Below are positions 56,049 through 64,000 of a stretch of 64,000 nucleotides of DNA, piece by piece; the first letter of the stretch is position 1, and every line of letters starts with the position of its first letter. This DNA comes from Oenanthe sinensis (lineage: Eukaryota > Streptophyta > Magnoliopsida > Apiales > Apiaceae), in contig JAPMAC010000207.1 of NCBI GenBank assembly GCA_028671895.1, forward strand, positions 1,550,001 to 1,614,000, given 5' to 3'. The notes under the pieces were generated by a model, which worked only from the letters and a program-made list of their open reading frames with translations, was not told the origin of the DNA and ran no database searches. The position numbers and the translations under genes were made by a program.

Positions 56049-57200
56049 TTAATGCTTTTTCACGAGCGCATCATACTTCTCCTTGAGCTCTTCGTAAGAC
56101 TCTCTCTTCTTCCCTTGCTTAGGCTTCTTGCACTCAGTTGCAAAGTGGCCTAGCTCATTACAGTTGAAGCAACGAAACTTGCTTCTATCAACTAAGCCGG
56201 TCTTGTAGCCGCTTTTCGATACTGCTGTCGAAGAACCTCCTTTTTGGAATCTTCCAAAATTAGGCTTACTTCTGAATGAGTTTCTTCGGAATCTCATGTT
56301 GCCAAACTTCCTGGCAACCATAGCTAGAGATTCATCTTCTAGCTGATCTAGTTCTTCCAGTGAGTAGAAATCACCGTCTTCTTGTTTGTCAGAAGTATGT
56401 CCAAGTTCTGGAACCACATACTCTGTTGAACTGTTAGAAGGTGCAACAGCCTTCACTTCTTCTTTCTCTAGTGCTTCTACCATTAATGCCTTGGAGGAAC
56501 TCAGTACCTTACCTCTTCCGTACATCTCTCTGGTTTGGATCTGTTCCAGCTCATAAGTTTTTAAAACTCCGTAGAGTCTTTCTAGGGTTACCTCTTTCAT
56601 GTCCCTAGATTCCCGGATGGCTGCAATCCTGTGCTCCAGATGCTCTGGTAAGGTCAGCAAAAACTTCCTGTTCACCTCTTGGTTCTGATAAAACTTTCCA
56701 TTCCTGTTGAGCTCGTTTATCAATTTGTTTAGTCTCTGAAACACCTCAGAGATACCCTCACCAGGGTTGGATCTAAACTGCTCATATTGGGTGGTCAGGA
56801 TCTCCAGTCTATTCTCCTTAACTTCTTCAGTTCCCTCATTGATAATTTCAATTGTTTCCCAGATCTGTTTTGCATACTTGCAATTTACTACTGGGTTGTA
56901 CATGATGTAGTCTAGGGATTCAATTAATATGAGCTTCAGGTTATTATCAAGGGACACAGCTTCTGTTTCCTCATCTGTATAGTCTGCCGGACTTTTTGGA
57001 AACTGTCTGTGGGGAATTACAACCCCATCAACCGTGTGTTCGAGAATAACTGATATAGGGGGTTCAACACCTTTGGCCATGACTAATGCATACTTGGGAT
57101 TTGCAATCCCGATAAACAGTAGCATTTTGTGTTCCCACAAGTTGTAGTGTTCTCTGTCAAATTGTGGAATTTTGATGCTAGTCACTTTCTGGGTACTCAT
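56049..57200 (-). pseudogene. A5 gag (copia, SIRE-like)
   Basis: 383 codons from ATG 57200 (MSTQKVTSIKIPQFDREHYN) to TAA 56049-56051. The Gag domain (VVNCKYAKQIWETIEII, RLEILTTQYEQFRSN) and the zinc knuckle CFNCNELGHFATEC are intact. The TAA sits after DALVKKH, where B reads KKHQDRAYIAKG, so it is probably a C-to-T change of a CAA codon. Without it Gag would run on to 54779. Confidence 0.88.
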
Positions 57201-57392
57201 CTTTAATAAGATTAAAAATTAAGTGTTTCAAAAAATATTTTAATTTTTGACTTAAAACAATTTTTGATCAAAAATAATTTTTCAGAAAAAAAATTATTTC
57301 GAATAAAAAATTATTTCGAATTTAAAATAATTTTTGTGATCTGTATGAGTTCGCGGAATTTGATTTGGATCTGATATAAACTATATCAACCA
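57201..57392 (-). other. A5 leader between primer site and gag
   Basis: AT-rich untranslated leader, no features seen besides runs of tttaaaataattttt-like sequence. Confidence 0.6.
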
Positions 57393-57404
57393 GCTCTGAT
57401 GCCA
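57393..57404 (-). other. primer-binding site of A5
   Basis: Minus strand TGGCATCAGAGC, two bases after the LTR end; one mismatch to the initiator tRNA-Met site TGGTATCAGAGC. Confidence 0.85.
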
Positions 57405-57406
57405 AT

Positions 57407-58767
57407 TGTTGGTCCCTGATATTGTAGAAGGGGGGTTGAATACAATATCTGAAAATTAATCGCGGAATAATTGGATTAAAAATATTATTTTAATTACTCG
57501 CGAAATATTAATTATAATGAAATACTGTTCAAGTGAAAGATATAATTTTAACTTGATTAGTATTACACAATTAATAAGTAGAAAGATTATATAACTGTTA
57601 AAAAGCTTAGAACGATTTTGACATGAACTGTTCGCGTTTAACAATTATATTCCAAACTCAGCACAGAAATCTGTGAATATTACAATGCAGATAAATTACT
57701 GAATTTGATCTGATTTTCTAACTTCTTAACAATTGAACAACTGAAAAGTGAAGAGATCATCTCATATTTATAGAGATTTGAAATGGCTGCTATGACCTTT
57801 ATGAGTATGACTTAATTTCAAGAAATTAACCCTTGTATGACTTCTGAAATTACTGGGCATGACTTTCTGAGCTCGGTATGGCTTATTAAAACTCGGTATG
57901 ACTTATCAAAAGTTCGGTATGACCTTTTGAAAGTCATATCCGGATTTTATTTAATTAAATAAATCGGTATGACTTATTTTAATTATATAAAATCAACTCA
58001 GCATGACCTTTTCTAAAAGAAAACTCGGTATGACTTATTTAACATATATATATATAGCTCGGTATGACTTATTTAAGTCATATTCAGTATGACTTATTTA
58101 ATTCATATTCGAAATATATATATATAAGTCATATAAATTCATTTCTTTTCTAATAAATTAATTCTTCTTAAATTAATTAAATAAATTATAAATTAAATTA
58201 AATTCAACTTGAATTAATTTAATTAATCATAAATTAAATAATTAATTTACTTAGATTGTAGAATTAAAATATTATAGAGATCCGATTAAACTGCAGTCTT
58301 CTTGATTTCTCTTTGTCTTCTGATCTTGAAACCTCTTGATTTAAATGAAGAATAAATATTATTTTAGTTGACACACAAATGTACTGTCTGGTTCATTTGT
58401 GTCATACTAATAAATATTCTCCATTTAATTACTTTTAAATAGAGGCCTTCTGTCATTTCTTCTGCTTCACTGATTTCAATCTTCTTCTGGAATCTACTGT
58501 AGTAATCACTTGAAATCTTCTGTACCTTCTGTCTTCTATAGAAGTACTACCACAAATATTATTTTCACTGACGCTTGAACATTTAAATGAACTTCTTCCA
58601 GTGTTGAGTAGCAATCCCACAAAATACCTCTGATACTTGGATCCTCTGTGATTAGATGACTGTCTTCGTCTTGATTCCTGTTTAGTGTTTAGTATTTACT
58701 TCACTTTAATAGTTAGAGTTGAGTTGTCATCTAATTATTACAAATAGGCCTAGTCATATGCCTTTCA
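57407..58767 (-). repeat. 5' LTR of A5
   Basis: 1361 bases, pairs with 44240-45600. Contains the U3 array (57877-58100), core box 58368-58405 and TATA box (minus, 57764-57773). The first base after it starts the target duplication actaa. Confidence 0.95.
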
Positions 58768-59077
58768 ACTAAGTTTTTGGGTACTCATGGTTGTGAAGAA
58801 CTTTAAATCTCAAGAAATAATTAACTTCTTAAAAATTAAAATCAATTCGAATAAAAATTAAATTTTGATAAATTAAATTTTAATTCAAATTCTTGATGAT
58901 TGATAGTCTTCTTAAAATTAGTGAACTTAAAATCTTTGAAAAATTCAAAATTGAATTTTCTTTAATAATAAAGAAATTTCAATATAAATTTTTCTAGATC
59001 TAAAAATACACTTTTTTTTGAAAAACTATTTTTTGGATCTTGATTTGTAACTTCAATCAACAAGCTTTGATACCAAT
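58768..59077 (-). other. C gag start, leader and primer site
   Basis: On the minus strand: primer site TGGTATCAAAGC (59075-59064), an AT-rich leader nearly the same as that of B, and the gag start codon near 58788 (MSTQKLS), where A5 is inserted. Confidence 0.75.
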
Positions 59078-60451
59078 TGTTAGGTCCAAAATCATCATAG
59101 AAGGGGAGGGTTGAATACGATGTGGTAGATTTTTTGTTGTATTGCGGATTAAGTATTTGTGTTCTTGAGATATTACAATGGCAGTTAATGAAACACAAAG
59201 ATTCGGGGAAATAACAATGTATTATTAATTCTCTGAGGTGCTACACTTCTAATTAAAAGATTAGCTTCAATTGGTTCAATCAATGTAACAATATAAATAC
59301 AGTTGGGTGAAATAAATGTTAAGCTTTAATGGTGCTCCCGTCTGTATCTCTTTTGTTGAAGATGAATGAATTCCCTCTTGTCCATATTGATTTTTACCCA
59401 TATATAATTTGTAGGCTTTTTGGAAAATGATTTCCAACAATGTAAGTCATTTGTTGCGCCTTATAAAGTGTTTATGGTGTGTAGGCGCCACTAACAAGTT
59501 TGTTGCGCTTGAATATTTTTGTTACGCCTTTAGAAGCTTTTTGTTACGCCAAGTAGAAAGTTTGGTTGCGCCTATACAGTGGATTCCCTGTATAGGCGCC
59601 ACTAAATACTTAGGCACATTCCATAAGTTTAGTTGCGCCTTTGTTTCTCTTCTGTTGTGCCATAACTTCATTATGTTGCGCCACTACACCACTTGCCTTG
59701 TAGAGGCGCCACCAACACCTTCCCTTAGCCTTTTCTAATTGTTGAGTGTTGCCTTAGAATGTTTCATATATTTTCTTGCGCCTGTATAGAATTTAGTTGC
59801 GCATGTACACTATGAGCCTTGTGTAGGCGCCACCAAGTGCTGAGGATGTCCATAACACTAAGGCAATTCATTTTGTTGCGCCTACACTCTACATTCCCTG
59901 TGTAGGCACCACAAAACACATGGAGAACTTGGGAGTTAGTTTTCTTGCGCCTCATACATGGTTTCAAGTGTGCAAGAACAACTAAAGTGATATTACTTTC
60001 CTTGAACATATTCTTGATATACTTGAAGTAGTTACCAACTTATTTTCATTCTTCTGGCTTGATCAACTGAATTTCTTCTTATGCATCAAGGTAATTCTCT
60101 TCTTGTTGTGTTGACGCTTAGTGCACTAGTCTGGTTCACAAACGACTAACACTGAATTGAATTCCCTTGATTCTGTTCTGTTTCAGCTAATTAACTCTGG
60201 ACTGATTCATTGCTTCTGATCACTGAAACCCTTTGACATCTATACTTTAATCATTGCACTGTCTTTAGTCTGAAATCTACTGAATATATTAATGAACTTC
60301 TCTCGTTGTCGTTCAGTAAACTTTACATCTTGAATGCTCTGCAATGATGTATGTATGATTTCTTGTTTGCATGTCCTTCTGGATTCCTGTGCTGCATATT
60401 AGTATTTTTTATCTGTCTTTGTTTCTTAGTTGAGTTACTTTATCACTATTA
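59078..60451 (-). repeat. 5' LTR of C
   Basis: Ends on the minus strand ...GGACCTAACA at 59078, next to the primer site. The other end is set by the target duplication candidate catac; the terminal dinucleotide would be TA instead of TG, a possible C-to-T change on the opposite strand. Core box 60111-60154. Confidence 0.65.
59448..59960 (-). repeat. U3 hairpin minisatellite of C (5' LTR)
   Basis: About eight units with gttgcgcc at one side and ggcgccac at the other. GCGCCTATACAG (59568-59579) and CTGTATAGGCGC (59588-59599) form a perfect 12-bp stem; another unit pairs gcgcctacac with gtgtaggcac (one mismatch), and another gcgccactaca with tgtagaggcgc (one mismatch). The 103-codon frame at 59427-59738 is an artefact. 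Confidence 0.8.
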
Positions 60452-63400
60452 CATACTACTTTACATTATGCTTTAAAGAGAACCACAGTGAATGTACCTC
60501 TTCAAATCACACCTCATATGCTGAGTGTATTTGAAGGGTATCTACTTGTGCAACCTATATATGGTTATCTTGAAGTAGTAGAGGGTCCCAAGGATGCAGG
60601 AAAACCTAATGCACCTAACCCAGGGACTCTTAACCTAACTATAAACCTTTCTTCAAATCCCCTAGATGTTATTGAACCAACCTCAACATCCTCTCAATAG
60701 GGTGTAGTTGAAAATAAAAAAAGGAAGAAACCAGCTGCTAAGAAGAAATTAGAGTTAATTGTAGAAGAACTAGAGTCACATGTGGTACCTCTAAAGAGGA
60801 GAAAGAAAAATAAAGAGGCCACACTAGACCACTCTACATCCTTCCAACAAGGTATAGAGGTATCAAAGAGATTAAACTTTCTACTAGATGTATTTTCTCA
60901 ACAAAATGTATCTGTTGAAATTAGGAGTCAGCCCACTCCACTTTGTAAAGTGTCTACACCATCACAGGAACCCACTCCTATTGATGAGAGGTGTGAAGTT
61001 GAAAAGGAAACACAAGTACACATAGGATCTTCTATTGAAAATTTCTCATTTTCTCAGGGAGAGTTGCCAACACTCACATTTATTCAAAATCTCTCTTCCA
61101 CTTCTCATGTTTCTTCTCAACCAATTGTGTCTAGCCAAACACAAAAATTTGTTGATCACCAGGAATCCAATCCTCCTGGTGAGCTAATTTTAAGTGACTT
61201 CGTGCATGACACCTTGTTCACCACTCAGGACACTCATTTAGATAGTGAGGGAATACATGATGAGGTATATCCTGATGACACCATCAAAACCATAGAGGTT
61301 CCACGGGTTTTTACTTCAGACTCTGTGCTGGCTAATGAAACATTTCCTTTTGGTCTCATTATTGAGCCATTGGAGCACCAGATGTCTTCACAAATATTGG
61401 GTAACTTGGGGGACCTCCACTCAATATAAATGGCATCCCCTAGCCAATCCCCAACCATACAAAGGCTGTCCTCTAGAAGGAACAGAATCTTATAATGATT
61501 TATCTGAGAAATTGAATAAGGAGATAGATACTAAGGGACCCACTATAACAAGTGGTCCTAGTTCTAACTTCATGTCAGAATGTCTGAAGCCTGTGCAACA
61601 TTGCAGTGCTTCAGGACCATTAACGGGTGTTGTATCTGAAGATAAATTGAAAGGTTTATATGGAGACCAGTTAGATGGGTTCTATCATGTTTCTTAACAA
61701 CTCCCCACTTCTCAATTGTCAAATCAAGATTGTAATGTTATTCTATTGGAGTATGCAAAGGATCGGGAGGAGATTAAAGATAAAAATGAGCAAATGGCTG
61801 AAGAAGGAGAAGCTAATGTAGATGCCTGGTTGGATGAGAAGTAAACTGTGAGCAAGGAAGAGATGTTATAGTGGATGATGGAAAAATATTTGACTTCTCT
61901 TGGATCCTGTGAAAGGACCTTCACTCCAACAGTAATTTATGATGCAATTTATGAGGCTGCCAAAGTGCAATTGCAAGTAAATCACTACCTTGCAAGGGGT
62001 TTCCAATCTGAGATTGAAGATCATAGAAACAGGGTAGAAGGCTTTTTGAGGGGTATTTAGGAAAAGATGAAGCCTGGTGGCATCTATGGAACTATATCCT
62101 CGGAGAAGATGGAGAAATCCTTCAAGGAAATGGTGGAAAACAATGGTGCAATTCATCAAATTTAGACCAAAATCAATAATATGGTGGAGGTTCTGTACAA
62201 AAATAGGCATGCAGACAGATTATCTCAAGATGTGCCACTTCATGAGTTAGCTCCTTTCCAAGTGGATATGTTTTATCAGTCCAAAGCTAAAGAAGAAAAA
62301 TCTAAAGCTCTCACTGTGGCAAAGCTGAATGAAAAGGTTGATAAATTGACTGATGCTCATACCTCTCTCTCCACCACAGTCTCAGAAGTGGTTTCTAATG
62401 TGAACACTCTCAAGAAATAATTTGACACTTCTAGCTCAACACAAAGCACCACTTTTCTCTCAACAATGATTATTCCAAGTCAAATACCTCAAGTGTAAAT
62501 ACCAACTCAAATCAAGCTCAGTCACTCATCTTTTCTCCAAAAGCCATAAGATATCAACCCTAAAGGGGATAAGGATAGAAGGGAGGAGATTGAGGAAGAA
62601 AAACAAAAATAAATCACGAAAGTTTTGAGGCAGGAGGTACTGAAGCCCAATGCAGATAAAGAATTCATCCAAACCTTGAATGCCATCAAGGCACAAGTTA
62701 AAGGAAATCATTGAGACTACATGAAAATTCTTAAAAATGCCATCATCACTGTGAGGGGAGTCAAGGTTGAGCAAAATGGAAAATTATTTAAGGAGCATGT
62801 AGTGAAAATGGAATCTAGCTACTTCCAGGTATCAATTGGACTCTTTAGTCAACTCTCCTACACTGAGCTTCAATGCTTGTACAAAGCTATTGAAACAGTG
62901 ACTCAGGAAGATGAAGAATTGAAGAAATCTGTTATAGGTCCACTCATACCTATCTCACTTCTTGAAGCCTACTGCAATCCTGATAGAGTAATGTACATGT
63001 CAAAGATAAACAAGTTGGCACACTTCAGGATTCCTCAACATTTAAATCAAGGAAACTGAAGCCAAGTTATGAGTCTAATAGATTTACTTGAGAACAAGCC
63101 TGGTAAGCAAGAAGAAGTTAAAATAATTTTGGAGAAAATGAAGTTGTTCATGAATAATCAAATTTCTGAGTTTTCAAATGAGGAGTTGAAAAAGAAAAAA
63201 AAAAGATGACGAGGACAAAGATGAGGCAAGAAGGACAGGAAGTCTGACTCTAGGAGTGATGAGGGAGGAAAGAAAGATGGTGATGACAAGAAGAAGAGAG
63301 ATGATCCAAACAAAGAAAAAAAATATGAATGAAAGAAGCCAATAAAACAGCAAGTTATTGAAAGTCATGTTAGTGCACCTACCACAACTCAGGGTATTAA

Positions 63401-64000
63401 TGTGGCTCCAACAATTTATGAAACTGCTATTATCCCTAAATCCAAATCACCTAGAAGACATCATGTTAAGGTGACTGCCAATAGAGTAATAAAGAGGGAG
63501 ATCAAATGAAGTAATGTCAAGAATCTCAGACCCTGCAGAAAAAATCCTGACAATAAAGTCATTAAGATAAAAATAAAGAATTCTGCTAGCTCTTCTCTAG
63601 TTAGATGTCCAAAATGGATAAAGCAGCTGATTGTTCCTGATAAGGGTCTACCTATCCAACCTATCCAAGAAGAAGTTATAGTTGATAAGGTGAAAATCAA
63701 ATAATGGAAAGCAAATAGGATCTATAAGGTTGAGCTAAGGGACAGGAAGATTTTTTTGACAAATGTTGATGGAGAAGAAATAGAATTCTACCATGATAGC
63801 TCAAAGTCTACTACTCATGATATCAAAAGGGTAATCAACCTTTATGATAAAAGGATCATGGTGAACAAATTGAAGATGGTTGAAATAGATGAATATTTGG
63901 TAAGAAATATCAAAAGAAGATTGGCAAAGTGAAGGAAAGGGAGGAAATGGCAGAAAGGAATATCAAAGTGGATGAGAAGATAGAAAGAAAATCTGAAGAG
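60452..64000 (+). pseudogene. E: long decayed ORF of a non-autonomous LTR element
   Basis: The frame is already open at 60457 (...LHYALKRTTVNVPLQITPHM) and runs to 61429 with one TAG (60698), then continues in another frame to about 63200 with stops at 61695, 61842, 61869, 62058 and 62418, and onward to the edge in a third frame. It has an N-terminal domain (LSVFEGYLLVQPIYGYLEV), a Lys-rich NLS-like stretch (PLKRRKKNKE), a Ser/Thr/Gln-rich middle, a coiled coil (LNEKVDKLTDAHTSLSTTV) and a C-terminal part (YRVELRD-like YKVELRDRKIFLTNVDGEE). No protease, RT or integrase motif. The architecture is like L2 and D. Function unknown; the 3' end is outside the window. Confidence 0.5.

Larger units (their letters stand above)
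44240..58767 (-). mobile_element. A5: nearly intact SIRE-like Ty1/copia element
   Basis: A5 has two LTRs of exactly 1361 bases, target duplication actaa (44235-44239, 58768-58772), tRNA-Met primer site, gag with extension, protease, integrase, RT, RNase H and an extra ORF3. The LTRs differ at roughly ten positions by eye (under 1%), so it is the youngest datable insertion here. Lesions are few: TAA 56049, stops at the gag-protease join, a one-base shift near 52835, a shift at the ORF3 start, and the solo LTR S6. Gag extension, long LTRs and ORF3 are features of the SIRE/Maximus lineage. Confidence 0.93.
40049..60451 (-). mobile_element. C: deleted minus-strand copia element hosting A5
   Basis: Minus-strand order: LTR 60451-59078, primer site 59075-59064, gag start near 58788, then (after A5) gag to about 43896, a junction where pol is missing, a remnant of the 3' ORF region and LTR 41909-40049. 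The gag frame is continuous across A5 once the duplication actaa is removed. Target duplication candidate: catac (40044-40048, 60452-60456). The two LTRs share U3-type sequence but their distal ends differ, so one was probably altered by recombination. Confidence 0.65.

Noticed and set aside
59427..59738. 103-codon frame rich in Cys and Phe, looking like a membrane peptide
   Set aside because: It covers the C-family U3 minisatellite inside an LTR.
1..64000. Host genes, tRNA or rRNA genes, MITEs or Helitrons
   Set aside because: Nearly all sequence is accounted for by LTR elements; I found no cloverleaf, rRNA segment, terminal inverted repeats with TA or TTA duplications, or helicase motifs. 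Very small or strongly decayed ones could be missed by eye.

Overview
This window is plant nuclear repeat DNA. It is AT-rich and consists almost entirely of nested LTR retrotransposons; I found no host gene, rRNA or tRNA gene and no CRISPR array. Dicot-like Ty1/copia elements of the SIRE/Maximus type (LTRs over 1.3 kb, extended Gag, an extra ORF after pol) sit together with Ty3/gypsy elements of the Tat type (two RNase H domains, an antisense gene after pol). This suggests a large-genome flowering plant, probably a eudicot; the species cannot be told from the sequence.

Layout. (1) An old Tat-type gypsy element, here called T1, forms the frame from about 258 to 31721 on the + strand. Its coding region is interrupted by a probable solo LTR S1 (2384-4328), by a non-autonomous element L2 (8098-15856, target duplication aaaga) and by a younger Tat element G3 (16173-27004, target duplication ggatg, two 584-bp LTRs). 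Reading frames resume across each insertion. G3 carries a spliced antisense gene with its own TATA box, tail-to-tail with pol; T1 carries a decayed version of the same gene at 29107-31559. (2) From 31722 to 39850 lies a chimera (B/D): a copia 5' LTR, primer site and gag joined to an unrelated long ORF and to a different 3' LTR. (3) From 40049 to 60451 lies a deleted minus-strand copia element C, split by a nearly intact minus-strand copia element A5 (44240-58767, two 1361-bp LTRs, target duplication actaa). A5 in turn holds a probable solo LTR S6 (about 47830-50569). (4) From 60452 to the right edge is a long decayed ORF (E) of retrotransposon-passenger type.

How the parts work together. A5 and G3 encode nearly complete but lesioned replication machinery. 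L2, B/D, C and E lack pol and would depend on enzymes supplied by other elements. The copia-type elements share an A/G-rich tract (AATAGGGGGAGATTG-like) before the 3' LTR and LTR core boxes, which suggests they used common machinery.

Most interesting signals. (a) Element-specific minisatellites whose units fold into hairpins, with arms that change together between units; the clearest is an array of about ten units at 28113-28543, and others lie in the C, A5 and L2 LTR regions and in G3. (b) A conserved C-terminal domain shared by the L2 protein and ORF3 of A5. (c) LTR modules that appear shuffled between families. All coordinates of decayed domains are approximate, and family assignments rest on motif recognition, not on searches.
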